DNA of 34,054 bases from Stakelama flava (GTDB lineage Bacteria > Pseudomonadota > Alphaproteobacteria > Sphingomonadales > Sphingomonadaceae): assembly GCF_019351405.1 (NCBI RefSeq), contig NZ_JAHWZX010000022.1, positions 1 through 34,054 of the forward strand, given 5' to 3'. Made by a program: the position numbers and the translations under genes. Shown in pieces: positions 5,832 through 14,076 of this stretch; position 1 is the stretch's first letter, and every line of letters begins with the position of its first letter. Under the pieces are notes generated by a model. It had not been told where the DNA came from, ran no database searches, and saw only the letters and a list, made by a program, of their open reading frames with translations.

Positions 5832-7247
5832 CTAAGACGGCGTCAGACGCTGCGTGCGAGAGCAAATCACCAGCCGCTTCGCCCCTCGTGTCATCGCCAC
5901 GTAAAGGTGTCGGCGATCCATTTCGGCGGGATCGAGAATGACGGCGACATCCGCCTCAAGGCCTTTCAACAACAAGGTGCTGCCGACCGTGCGCTTGGCG
6001 AGCGGGCGACCGATCAGACGCGAGCGCTCACGCTCCTGAACCGCCGCTTCCGCAGGGACGAGGTTCGCGTCATCTCCACAACTCTTCAGCATCCTTAGCG
6101 CACCGCGCAGGATCGCCGGGCGGTGCGTCCTTACACCGCCTTCCTGGCTGATTTCACTTAGCAGCGCGGCAATGCCATGATAGCTCGGCGCGCCTGCCAG
6201 CCTGACCGCCGACGCTTCGACCGGCGACGCCGGCCGCCGTTCACGCCCGGCGCGAAGCGTCGCCACGCGGTTCAGAAGATTGGCGCCGCCAGTATTGGTC
6301 ATGACTGAGCCAGCGAAGTTCACGACGTGGACGAGGAGATCGGGCGCGTCGAGGTTCAGGCCCTCGCCGAAGGTCACCAGGTCGCGCATATCGACATTCT
6401 CGACGGTGACGGCACCGTGGATCTGGCTGGCAAATTGCCGTTGGCCTGCTGGGTTCTTGGAATCTGCAATGATGAGGACCTGCTCATCTCGCGAGGCCTG
6501 CGCTGCGCCTGCGCGCAGTCGGCGCTGATGATCCTCGGTCCCGTCGAGATGCACCCATGAAATGTTGGGCGGGGCGGCGGCGAGGTCGACGCCTTGACCC
6601 GCCACCAAGCTCTGGCGAACCCCGAGCAAATACCGTCCGAAAGCCTCCTCGCCAGCATTGATCCATCGCCAGGGGACCGTCAACTCGGCCGCCACCGGAA
6701 AATGAGTGCAGACCTGCTGCTGCCAATCAGCAAGTGCATTGCCCTGCAATCCGAAAATCGCCTGCATCGGGTCACCGAGGACACAGGTCCGCAGACTTAG
6801 CGCCGCATAATAAACGATCGCGTGCTGTATCTCGGAACAGTCCTGATACTCATCAACGATCAAGCGATCGTAGGTGGCAGCCAGCACGTCGTTAACATGC
6901 CCGTCGCGCAAGAGGATTGCGGCTGCCTTGCGGATTGCCGGATAGTGCGACTTCGGATGTGTGACCGACAGGATCGTCGGGTCATACCCGCCACGCTTCG
7001 GAAACAGCGTGAGCAGGCGCATGCACCAACCGTCGATCGTTGAGAGCCGATATTTGGCCGGCGCGACACCCGCTCTATTCAGCCGAGCGCGAAGCGCGGC
7101 GACGCCGGCGTTGGTATGCGTCAGCACCAAAATCGGCTTCAGACCCTGATGGCGGCCGAGCGCCAGCGCAATCAAGTGCGTTTTTCCGCATCCGGCCGGC
7201 GCCGTCACCGTCCCCTTGTCGATCGAGAGGAGGTCGACGTCAGCCAC
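5832..7247 (-). CDS. gajB: Gabija-like GajB, UvrD/PcrA-type helicase
   Basis: This superfamily-1 helicase of 471 residues is probably the GajB component of a Gabija anti-phage system. Visible motifs are Walker A TAPAGCGKTHLI (about residues 15-26), Walker B DEYQDC, motif III GDPMQAIFG, motif V LLKGLEADVAVIL and motif VI YVAMTRGAKRLVI near the C-terminus. The length fits GajB (about 490 residues). I chose the GTG at 7247 because it overlaps the gajA stop by only 8 bases (7240-7247) and the conserved part starts at once; a longer frame from 7319 would overlap gajA by 80 bases. In known systems GajB senses DNA termini or nucleotide depletion and activates GajA. A hairpin-like GCCGTC-TAA-GACGGC spans the stop codon (5827-5841). 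Confidence 0.85.
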   Translation of the reverse strand: MADVDLLSIDKGTVTAPAGCGKTHLIALALGRHQGLKPILVLTHTNAGVAALRARLNRAGVAPAKYRLSTIDGWCMRLLTLFPKRGGYDPTILSVTHPKSHYPAIRKAAAILLRDGHVNDVLAATYDRLIVDEYQDCSEIQHAIVYYAALSLRTCVLGDPMQAIFGLQGNALADWQQQVCTHFPVAAELTVPWRWINAGEEAFGRYLLGVRQSLVAGQGVDLAAAPPNISWVHLDGTEDHQRRLRAGAAQASRDEQVLIIADSKNPAGQRQFASQIHGAVTVENVDMRDLVTFGEGLNLDAPDLLVHVVNFAGSVMTNTGGANLLNRVATLRAGRERRPASPVEASAVRLAGAPSYHGIAALLSEISQEGGVRTHRPAILRGALRMLKSCGDDANLVPAEAAVQERERSRLIGRPLAKRTVGSTLLLKGLEADVAVILDPAEMDRRHLYVAMTRGAKRLVICSRTQRLTPS

Positions 7248-8946
7248 CGCTGCACCACTGGTAGATATTCCCAACGACTGCTTGGAATGCGGGGGTCGCG
7301 TTGGCCATGTCAGGGGCAATGATATCCCGGGCCGCTTCTTCCATCCACGTCACCGTCTTGAACCACGCATTCTTCTTCCATTTCGAAGCCACGGCGAGGA
7401 TTTGCCGCGTCGCTGGGCTGACCGGCCCCTGACAGGTGGCGAGCGTGACGAGGCTCTGTGATGCTGCGGAGATGTGCTCGGCGATCAGGTCCTCACCATG
7501 GATTTCGATCGCCCGCTCCAAGAGAAGATGGACCGCTGCGTCGCTCACCCCGTGGAAGATCGCATGCTCAAGGGCTTGCCCCGGCGCCCATTTGAACACG
7601 GTGCCGTTGTTGAATTGGAAGGCCTCCTCTTCGGAAGCGTCGGGCTGGACGTCGTCGTCGCGAAGCGACGCGGTGCGGTAGCCCAGCCTGGCGATGACGT
7701 TTGCCCGCCCATAGATCTTGCTGACGCCCCCGGCATCGACCAACGCGACACCGAGCGCATTTAGCGAGACGGTCCCCTGACTGGAATAAAAGAGGTCGAG
7801 CCCCCGCATCAGCCCAGTTTCGCTTGCGCCTTCGCACACGAGCACCGAACGCGATAGGAACGCCTCGGGATGGGCTCTAATCGTTCCTTGAATGGGATCA
7901 GTCGTGCCGACAAGGTCCATCCCGTGCGACCCCTTGTTCTTGCGTACGATCCAGAGTTGGTCGCCGCGCAGTTCACGTAGCGCGACCGGGGAATGGGTTG
8001 TGACGAATGCTTGGATCGGCGACGGCGCCTCCTTGGCCCCGATCGACCCGAGCAGGCGAATGATGCGGTGCGGCTCCAGACCATGTTCGAGTTCGTCGAC
8101 AAGCAGGACGCTCGATTCCTTTGCCGCCTTGCGCTGGAGGCCGGCGACCAGCAGGCGCGTCGATCCGACGCCGAGCGCGCGGAGCGGCACGCCATCATCG
8201 CCGTGGAGCGCGACGGTGCCGCCGCTGAACGACACCGAATGGGCGTCGAGCATCGCCTTCAAGGTGTCTCCCGCCGGAATACCGAGCTCGCGCGCCGTGT
8301 CGGCTACGATCTTCAGTGTTTCGCCGAGCTGTGCATCGGCGAGGTTGCCAAATGCCTTGCGCGCATCGCGCGCGGCACTCGCAAGGGCGGCGGATGTGTC
8401 GGCCTTTTCTTCGGTCAATCGGTTCAGCACCGAGCCACGGCGCCAGGCGAGGTTGCTCTCCGCAAGCGCGCCGATGCGCGTCGGCGCGAGGCGGGTGCGG
8501 TCGCCCCAGGTGAGGTTGCGCGATAGCCCTTGCGCTTGCGCGCGATCCGAAACGAGCGTCCATACCGGGTCGAGATCGCTGTCGACCGTCAGTTGGACGG
8601 TGAGCACCGTCTCCTTGCCAGCCTCAGGTTCGTCATCGATCGCCTGCGTCGCAGGATCAAATCCTCGAACATAGGCGCCATAGGTCTCCATGCTCTTGAG
8701 GGCATCGGAGAGGTCGCCAATCGTGATACGAATAACGATCGGGGTCGCGACGTTCAGACCGTGAAAGTCGGCATCAGTGAATTGCACCGTCCGGCGCGCG
8801 CCAAGACAAAAATCGATTGCGTCCAATATCGAGGACTTTCCGGCGTCGCCCGGACCAATCAGGCAATTGATTCCCACCGCCGGAAACCAGTTCAGTTGCT
8901 CGATGCATCGGAAATTGCTGATGCCAATGTGGCGAATCCGCGCCAT
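7240..8946 (-). CDS. gajA: Gabija-like GajA, OLD-family ATPase/TOPRIM nuclease
   Basis: This 568-residue protein has the ABC-type ATPase plus TOPRIM architecture of OLD nucleases. The ATPase has Walker A IGPGDAGKSS (30-39), a signature-like LGVGSTRLL (258-266), Walker B LLVDELEHGL (281-290) and the H-loop TTHSP (316-320). The TOPRIM domain follows: LVCEGASE (369-376), ALVDAGG (401-407) and an acidic triplet RDDD (429-432). Length and the adjacent UvrD-like helicase match Gabija, in which GajA nicks phage DNA and GajB triggers it. It starts at ATG with a strong SD (AAGGAGG) just upstream. Its promoter lies in the 128-base interval shared with the divergent DUF2971 gene. General OLD proteins (retron- or phage-type) are the alternative, but the pairing favours Gabija. 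Confidence 0.87.
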   Translation of the reverse strand: MARIRHIGISNFRCIEQLNWFPAVGINCLIGPGDAGKSSILDAIDFCLGARRTVQFTDADFHGLNVATPIVIRITIGDLSDALKSMETYGAYVRGFDPATQAIDDEPEAGKETVLTVQLTVDSDLDPVWTLVSDRAQAQGLSRNLTWGDRTRLAPTRIGALAESNLAWRRGSVLNRLTEEKADTSAALASAARDARKAFGNLADAQLGETLKIVADTARELGIPAGDTLKAMLDAHSVSFSGGTVALHGDDGVPLRALGVGSTRLLVAGLQRKAAKESSVLLVDELEHGLEPHRIIRLLGSIGAKEAPSPIQAFVTTHSPVALRELRGDQLWIVRKNKGSHGMDLVGTTDPIQGTIRAHPEAFLSRSVLVCEGASETGLMRGLDLFYSSQGTVSLNALGVALVDAGGVSKIYGRANVIARLGYRTASLRDDDVQPDASEEEAFQFNNGTVFKWAPGQALEHAIFHGVSDAAVHLLLERAIEIHGEDLIAEHISAASQSLVTLATCQGPVSPATRQILAVASKWKKNAWFKTVTWMEEAARDIIAPDMANATPAFQAVVGNIYQWCSGG

Positions 8947-9074
8947 TTGCCCTCCTTCTTACCGACCGGGACTATCATCCAGGTCGTATCCTGCATAGCA
9001 TTGCGCGCGGCACTATTGTCCAGCGAATGCGGCGCTTGTAAATCAGGGATCGACAGGTGGGGAGGAGACGAACT

Positions 9075-9977
9075 ATGCTAAAAGAGCACAGCATTCCCGA
9101 AAAGCTCTTCAAATATCGTCGGTTCGACTTGACCACGCTCAAGATGATCACGGATCATGGACTCTATTTCGCCAATCCGCGCAGCTTCAATGATCCACTA
9201 GACTGTGAGTTGGCGATAGAACCGGATATCTCACCCAAGAAGATGTCCGACTTACTCAAGGCTCTGTATGGGCCGGATCGCGAGGATCATTGGCATCACG
9301 ATATCGCGTCGTCGGTCCACTATGCGAGCGAGTATGGCGACATCAAGGTGCCCGGCGATGCCCGCGATTATCTGATGCGGATGCTCGCGGATTCGGTCGG
9401 CAGCGAGGTCAAGAAGGAATTCGACACGCGTGGCGTCCTGGCCTTCTCCGCCTCGTGGAAATCCGTGCTGATGTGGTCCCATTATGCCGATGAGCATCGC
9501 GGCATCTGCATCGAGTTCGACACTAGCGAACTGCCGCATGACCAGCTCGCCAAGGTACGGTACGATGGCGATCGCTCGGTCAAAGCGAGCGACATTTACG
9601 CCTGGAAACTCGGCGGCGACGAAGCTGCCGCCCGACGCGCCTTCGACACGCACTTTTACTCGAAAGCCCCCGACTGGCACTATGAGCAAGAGTGGCGCGA
9701 TATCGGTGACAAGCCTGGCGATTGCGGCGATTATCGTATTACCGGCATCTATTTCGGCTATCGCTGTCCCTATGCGGTGAAGGTCGCGATCGTGAAGATG
9801 CTGGGGTCGGAGTCGAAGGCGGCACTGTACGATCTGTACCTCAGTCGCGACTCTTTCGATTTGCGCCAGACGGAGGTCGACGCGGGCGAAATCGATGCGC
9901 TAGGCATGCGCGAACCTTCCGGCATCGAGACAGCCAAGCTGATCGCCCAGTTCGATGACCTCGACGCGGCCCAGTAA
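9075..9977 (+). CDS. DUF2971 family protein
   Basis: This 300-residue protein fits the DUF2971 family: an N-terminal LFKYRRFDLTTLKMI (residues 11-25) followed by LYFANPRSFNDPLDC, then GVLAFSASWKSVLMWSHYAD, which leads into RGICIEFD, and EQEWRDIG further on. The family is uncharacterised biochemically, and members are often seen in defence or mobile regions. The ATG at 9075 is supported by a GGAGGAG Shine-Dalgarno at 9060-9066. It is divergent from gajA and convergent with a second DUF2971 gene, so it may belong to the defence island. No signal peptide or membrane segment is seen. Confidence 0.82.
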   Translation: MLKEHSIPEKLFKYRRFDLTTLKMITDHGLYFANPRSFNDPLDCELAIEPDISPKKMSDLLKALYGPDREDHWHHDIASSVHYASEYGDIKVPGDARDYLMRMLADSVGSEVKKEFDTRGVLAFSASWKSVLMWSHYADEHRGICIEFDTSELPHDQLAKVRYDGDRSVKASDIYAWKLGGDEAAARRAFDTHFYSKAPDWHYEQEWRDIGDKPGDCGDYRITGIYFGYRCPYAVKVAIVKMLGSESKAALYDLYLSRDSFDLRQTEVDAGEIDALGMREPSGIETAKLIAQFDDLDAAQ

Positions 9978-10088
9978 CCATCGTTGGCGAGTATCTTCCC
10001 ATAGGGCAGCTTTTGGCGAGCTAATCCGAAGCCGGGAACGACGGCTATGTCGGCGGCGGCCGCCATTGGTACAGTCATATTCTTGCGT

Positions 10089-10964
10089 TCAATCAATCGT
10101 TGGCGGCACCGTTAGCAGATCCGAGTGGCTAACCGGAAAACTGTAGCCAAGCTTCTCTTTCAACCGCTCGATCATCGGCAGATACCATGCCGGCGCGAGT
10201 GGGGAGACCAACACATGCTCGATCATTGTGTCGAGATCGCAGTCGACAGTTACCCCAGGAGCAATTGGGCGTGGATCCGGGACGATATTGTCGAAACGCA
10301 TTGTTTGCTCATTCCAGTCAAAGTTCGACAGAGGATCATGGTAGTGGCCGGTCTCCCAGTGAACGAGACGCACTTCCTGCTCGTAGGCGAAGCCCGACCG
10401 CTTCCTCACTATAGTGTCAAAGGCGTTTGGCGTGCCGATCTCGAAAGACATTGGATCGACATATCTTACAGCACCAAGATAGATTTTCTCGTTCGCTTGG
10501 GCGAGAGCGGTATGGAGTCGGCCGCCACTTGATACGATGGCGACCCCGCCGCCGGGTGAACCGTAAATCTTCCACATCGCGGCCGATTCATAATCGGCTG
10601 CGTGCCAGCAATTTACGAAGAAGTTCCGCCGATTTGATAGCGTCATAAAGCAGCATTGTTCTTCGCCCATGAACCAGCCCTTGAACGTCTGCTCGTCGGT
10701 CTCATCAGGCTTGCCACGTCCTTTCGCGATGATCTGCTTGCGAAGCACTTCAGGAACGTCGCCGAGGGATCGCCACATTCGATGGGGGAATTGCACAGCA
10801 CCTTGTAGCCCTTCGTGCGGATCGTCGGCTGCTAGGATCTCTGCGTTAGTTAGCCAGAGCCGCCGGGATGTAAGGAGCTCGGTGAATTTGGGAAAATCGA
10901 TGTAGCGCCACAGCCGCTGGCTCACCGGAGGGCAATTGAAACTCGGATGGTCTTCGATCGGCAA
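10089..10964 (-). CDS. DUF2971 family protein (second, divergent member)
   Basis: This 291-residue protein shares the DUF2971 layout with the gene at 9075 but little direct sequence: LWRYIDFPKFTELLTSRRLW near the N-terminus, AEILAADDPHEG (the 'SFNDP'-type segment), FFVNCWHAADYESAAMWKIY in the middle, and FAYEQEVRLVHWE further on. The start codon appears to be TTG at 10964; no better start is seen before the conserved region, and the SD is weak (GAGAG). Base composition is less GC-rich than the backbone, consistent with transfer. Function unknown; the neighbourhood suggests defence. Confidence 0.78.
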   Translation of the reverse strand: MPIEDHPSFNCPPVSQRLWRYIDFPKFTELLTSRRLWLTNAEILAADDPHEGLQGAVQFPHRMWRSLGDVPEVLRKQIIAKGRGKPDETDEQTFKGWFMGEEQCCFMTLSNRRNFFVNCWHAADYESAAMWKIYGSPGGGVAIVSSGGRLHTALAQANEKIYLGAVRYVDPMSFEIGTPNAFDTIVRKRSGFAYEQEVRLVHWETGHYHDPLSNFDWNEQTMRFDNIVPDPRPIAPGVTVDCDLDTMIEHVLVSPLAPAWYLPMIERLKEKLGYSFPVSHSDLLTVPPTID

Positions 10965-11431
10965 GGCTGGCTCTCACATGAAGTTTTGAAAGGGGGTACC
11001 AACTAATTGTTTCGATCACGCGCCTAAAGCTGGCGAGCAAGACGCCCGGCTGCCGCACCGTTCGAAGTCCTTCACGACATGTAGCCGAGGGTTGTAATCC
11101 TTTTTGCCTAAACGGCTTGAAACGGTGAATCAGGGGTGATGAATGTACGGGGGGCTATTGATGAGTCATTTACAGCCGCGGATGACCGTTATGTCGGCGA
11201 GTGTCGACGGTTGCTTCGCGTCCCATGTCAGTCATTCGAGCGCTTCACCAAACTGCCCGAAAGCTGTCCTTCGTACAGACTTACTGGCGCTTCTGTGCCC
11301 ATCGTGTTACTCTCGCCCCACGGTACAGACTGGGAAGCCGACGGCGGTGAACGGTGATAACACCGGCCTCGCTCCGGCTCCAAAGCTTGAGCGGGTTTTC
11401 GCTACCTTCGCCACATGGGAGCGAACAGAAT
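10965..11431. other. Stretch without a recognisable gene
   Basis: These 467 bases hold only short frames with no family resemblance; the longest (11136-11357, 73 residues) has no good ribosome binding site. The region must contain the promoter of the 11432-12495 gene pair on the right and the promoter of the second DUF2971 gene on the left. I see no strong inverted repeat, tRNA or IS end. Confidence 0.5.
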
Positions 11432-11959
11432 ATGGCTGCCGGATGCCTTCTCTGCGATCGAGGCTATAATCCAATCCCTGGCTCAACCCCCGGTGGCGAT
11501 GCTTTAGGTGTATGCCGGGTTTGCTCCGCGATGTCGTGTAAGGGCCATGGTCACCGCGATTCAAACTATCCCCGATGGATTTGCGGAATTTGCGATCCCG
11601 CCATCCTCGCGGCGGCAGCAGTCATCCAATCTGGCGGCCCGTCTATCCAAAATGCGGTCACCGCTCTCGTGTCCTCTGCGGTTTTACGCGAGGCTGCACG
11701 CTACCGGACGTTAGAAGAATTCGTCGAGGCCAATCCCGAATATGCGTGGCTTTTGGACGCCGTGAACGCATTTCTCGAAGAAGCCCCCCGACGCTTCAAC
11801 ACGGATGATACAGAGCCTTTCTGGTACCGCCTCACCCCGGAAGGTAAGCGCCTCATCGCGGCAGCCGTTATCCTGGCCGAAACACTGAAGCTGGACCCCG
11901 ATGACCTGATCGAGCTTTTGCGGGTTCTTGTTATCACCTGGCGGCAGATGCAGGGATGA
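11432..11959 (+). CDS. Unknown cysteine-rich zinc-binding-like protein, first gene of a coupled pair
   Basis: I do not recognise this 175-residue protein. The first 55 residues contain paired metal-ligand-type residues: C5-x2-C8, C28-x2-C31, C36, H39/H41 and C51-x2-C54, enough for two zinc ribbons or a treble-clef fold. The following 120 residues are helical: an Ala-rich segment (about 57-85), then acidic segments with EEFVEANPEYAWLLDAVNAF and a C-terminal DDLIELLRVLVITWRQM. ATG at 11432 is preferred over GTG at 11354, because GGGAG lies about 10 bases upstream and the Cys pattern starts at once. Its stop overlaps the next start (ATGA, 11956-11959), so both proteins are made together. Next to Gabija and DUF2971 genes, it is a candidate effector or sensor of an undescribed defence unit. 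Confidence 0.75.
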   Translation: MAAGCLLCDRGYNPIPGSTPGGDALGVCRVCSAMSCKGHGHRDSNYPRWICGICDPAILAAAAVIQSGGPSIQNAVTALVSSAVLREAARYRTLEEFVEANPEYAWLLDAVNAFLEEAPRRFNTDDTEPFWYRLTPEGKRLIAAAVILAETLKLDPDDLIELLRVLVITWRQMQG

Positions 11960-12495
11960 ATCAGACCCAGACCGAGGGCGAGGACATTGTCACGGCAGAT
12001 GCACCAGTGACTCAAATCTTAGCCATCAGCGACAAGGCTGTCGCTGATGGCTCAATTTCGATGCCAGCGAACAACGATGCTTTCGCCAATCTCCAAGACG
12101 CAGACTTTGTGAAGGTGACGGTCGATGGCAAAAGCCAGACCTTTCCGACGAAGAACCCTCGCACAGGTGCAGACGGTGCAGCCTGGGTGAAAATTGGCAC
12201 GTTCGGCATGAAGACAGGCGTAACGAAAGACGCCACCATCATCGCGATTACTGAAAAAAAGCACAGAACTCATCGCCTTTTCAACACATCGTATGGCTGG
12301 CTCACCATATCTGCGCTTGTTTCCGCAATCACCGGGCTGGCAATCTCATCCTCCTTTCACATTGGGGAGAAATCCGGGGTCTATTTTCATTTAAGCGAAG
12401 GCTGGATCACCTTCCTTCTCGTGTTATCGGCCTTGATGCAGCTTATTGGCGTTCTTGTCCTTTTTGCCCGGAATGTCTGGTTTCGCGACCAATAG
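11956..12495 (+). CDS. Unknown two-helix membrane protein, second gene of the coupled pair
   Basis: I do not recognise this 179-residue protein. Residues 1-110 are soluble, and two hydrophobic segments follow (about 113-135 and 150-172) with the C-terminus FARNVWFRDQ. There is no signal peptide, so the N-terminal 110 residues probably face the cytoplasm and the two helices form a hairpin. That layout is common in membrane effectors of defence systems. Translation starts within the stop codon of the upstream Cys-rich gene (ATGA). The AT content is higher than in the backbone. A role as a membrane-permeabilising partner is inference from architecture and neighbours only. Confidence 0.75.
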   Translation: MNQTQTEGEDIVTADAPVTQILAISDKAVADGSISMPANNDAFANLQDADFVKVTVDGKSQTFPTKNPRTGADGAAWVKIGTFGMKTGVTKDATIIAITEKKHRTHRLFNTSYGWLTISALVSAITGLAISSSFHIGEKSGVYFHLSEGWITFLLVLSALMQLIGVLVLFARNVWFRDQ

Positions 12496-12544
12496 CAGGA
12501 CAATTCTTGGGCTAGCGGATCATGCTCCGCTGTCATTTTCCTCT

Positions 12545-12690
12545 CTAGGCCGTGTTGACAAAAGGGATTCCCAAGCGGGTCGGGTTCTGATTGTGCTTTG
12601 CACAGCTTCGCTTCCAAGACTGCTTTTTGGCGGAGCAGTTATGGGTCGCGGGAAAAGGTCTGCTTTTTGCGCAATCTACGCCTAGAGCGG
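12545..12690. mobile_element. Left-end remnant of a second IS5-family element
   Basis: CTAG at 12545-12548 is followed by GCCGTGTTGACAAAAG, which matches 11 of 16 bases of the IS end at 13585. About 60 bases further in, 12613-12633 closely resembles the pre-transposase leader at 14051-14070 (CAAG.CTGCTTTTTGG). No transposase or matching right end follows, so this looks like the solo left end of a related element. The right limit is approximate. Confidence 0.45.
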
Positions 12691-12721
12691 AAAGACGGCT
12701 AGCGGCCCACGAACTGACCAA

Positions 12722-12747
12722 TATCTGATACCCACGGGCATCAGATA
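12722..12747. repeat. Imperfect 26-bp palindrome upstream of the integrase remnant
   Basis: TATCTGAT (12722-12729) pairs with ATCAGATA (12740-12747), and inside it CCC (12731-12733) pairs with GGG (12736-12738). It lies about 95 bases before the integrase start and could be an operator or a recombinase binding site. Confidence 0.5.
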
Positions 12748-12841
12748 CTACCCATCAGCTCGGCATCGCTCCCGAAGGGGACCACGGATCCCATTCGCGA
12801 TCGCGTTTCACCTTTGGCCATCATGGCCGAGGAGAACGAAA

Positions 12842-13474
12842 ATGAGTTACTCTCGATACGATCCGGTAGCGCAGAACCGGCGGGCCTGGAACACCGGAAA
12901 GACCGTCGGCACGAAGCGTCCACTCAACCAGAAACAGATCTGGGCAATCCGCTTCCATCTCGATCGCGAAGGCCGGTTACGTGACCGTGCCCTGTTCGAT
13001 CTGGCGATCGATAGCAAACTGCGGGGTTGTGATCTCGTCAAGCTCAAGATCGGCGAGGTCGTACACGGCTGCGATATTCGAACCCGGGCGATTGTCATCT
13101 AGCAGAAGACGGGTCGGCCGGTCCAATTCGAAATCACTGCTGATGTCCGTGCGAGCCTTCATGCGTGGCTCGAAAGCCGCGGCGGGACGGTCAGCGATTT
13201 CGTGTTCCCGAGCCGGATCGATCATGCGAAACCGATGAGCACCCGGCAGTATGCGAGGCTGGTCGACGAATGGGTCACGGCCATCGACCTACGCAAAGCC
13301 GAATACGGCACGCATTCCATGCGGCGGACGAAAGCGGCGATGATCTACCGGGCTACTGGGAACATCCGTGCCATCCAGATCCTGCTCGGTCACACCAAGA
13401 TCGAGAACACGGTCCGCTATCTCGGGGTCGACGTCGAAGATGCGCTGCTTCTCGCCGAACGGACCGAAATCTAA
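12842..13474 (+). pseudogene. Short tyrosine recombinase/integrase with an in-frame amber codon
   Basis: The frame encodes about 210 residues of a small site-specific integrase that I recall as common in sphingomonads (start MSYSRYDP, then KLRGCDLVKLK, GTHSMRRTKA, LLGHTKIENTVRYLG). All tyrosine-recombinase residues are present: R61, H158, R161, H184 and nucleophile Y193. A single TAG at codon 87 (13100-13102) interrupts it just before QKTGRPVQFE, where relatives as I recall them have a sense codon. One substitution in a CAG or AAG codon would explain it. Downstream of the stop, an internal ATG at 13202 could make a fragment that lacks R61. An SD, GAGGAG, precedes the ATG. Possible readings are a recent knock-out, amber suppression or a base error. 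Confidence 0.8.
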
Positions 13475-13481
13475 CAAGGTC

Positions 13482-13515
13482 GTAGCGGCCGACGGCGGAT
13501 CCGTTCGGCCGCTAC
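13482..13515. terminator. 11-bp perfect hairpin after the integrase remnant
   Basis: GTAGCGGCCGA (13482-13492) and its exact reverse complement (13505-13515) flank a 12-base loop, starting seven bases after the integrase stop codon. There is no T-run. It may be a terminator, or a recombination core site next to the recombinase gene. Confidence 0.4.
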
Positions 13516-13624
13516 CAAGTGAAAGCGAAATGGCGGGTTTTAATGCGAGGTATCTGGCGTCAGCTTCAGTCGCCGCTATGCTAGGCGGCGTGGACAAATT
13601 CCGAGTGCGAACGGTGAGCGGGCA

Positions 13625-13963
13625 TCAGAAGCCCCAAATCGTGCCGCTGATCGTGACACTCAGGATTATGTAGAAGAAGAAAAGAAGCAATCCGCCGTAG
13701 AGACCGCCGGTAATCCAAAACCACCGTGGGGACGTGTCGCGCATTTCTGATCGTCCATACGCGGACGGCATACGGCCAGTTGCAAGACCCACGTAGAGCA
13801 GCCATCCGACGATCTGCGGAATGAACAAGAATGCGGTGCCACCAACCAACGCTCGCCAGTCCTTCGACGCCCAGCCGATGATGAGCCATGGGATTGCGGC
13901 AACACCGCACATCCCACCCATAAGAGCCAAGCGCTTACTCGTCTTCCAGTCCCACCAAATCAT
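13625..13963 (-). CDS. Small membrane protein, passenger gene inside the IS
   Basis: This 112-residue protein, not recognised as a family, has three likely membrane helices (about residues 13-32, 38-60 and 83-106). Between helices 2 and 3 is a polar segment, GRMPSAYGRSEMRDTSPRW. It lies between the outer left end of the IS and the transposase, on the opposite strand, so it would move with the element. Its presence, and the second left end at 14033, suggest capture by an end duplicated from a related IS. It may be a real gene or a hitch-hiking fragment; the smooth hydrophobic pattern favours a real protein. Confidence 0.6.
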   Translation of the reverse strand: MIWWDWKTSKRLALMGGMCGVAAIPWLIIGWASKDWRALVGGTAFLFIPQIVGWLLYVGLATGRMPSAYGRSEMRDTSPRWFWITGGLYGGLLLFFFYIILSVTISGTIWGF

Positions 13964-14032
13964 AATGACGGTATCGCATTCCGATCAAACGACCGCAATG
14001 TTGTCTGATCGACCTGGCATTCAGTGATTGAC

Positions 14033-14048
14033 GCCGCGCGGACAGATT
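14033..14048 (+). repeat. Internal degenerate IS left end
   Basis: GCCGCGCGGACAGATT differs from the outer left end at 13585 in 3 of 16 positions and has the same orientation. It lies 28 bases before the transposase start at 14077, the normal place for the left end of this IS group. Confidence 0.6.
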
Positions 14049-14076
14049 GATTCAAGGCTGCTTTTTGGAGGCAGGC

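Noticed and set aside
11136..11357. 73-codon frame upstream of the Cys-rich gene
   Set aside because: No ribosome binding site, no recognisable domain, and unremarkable composition.
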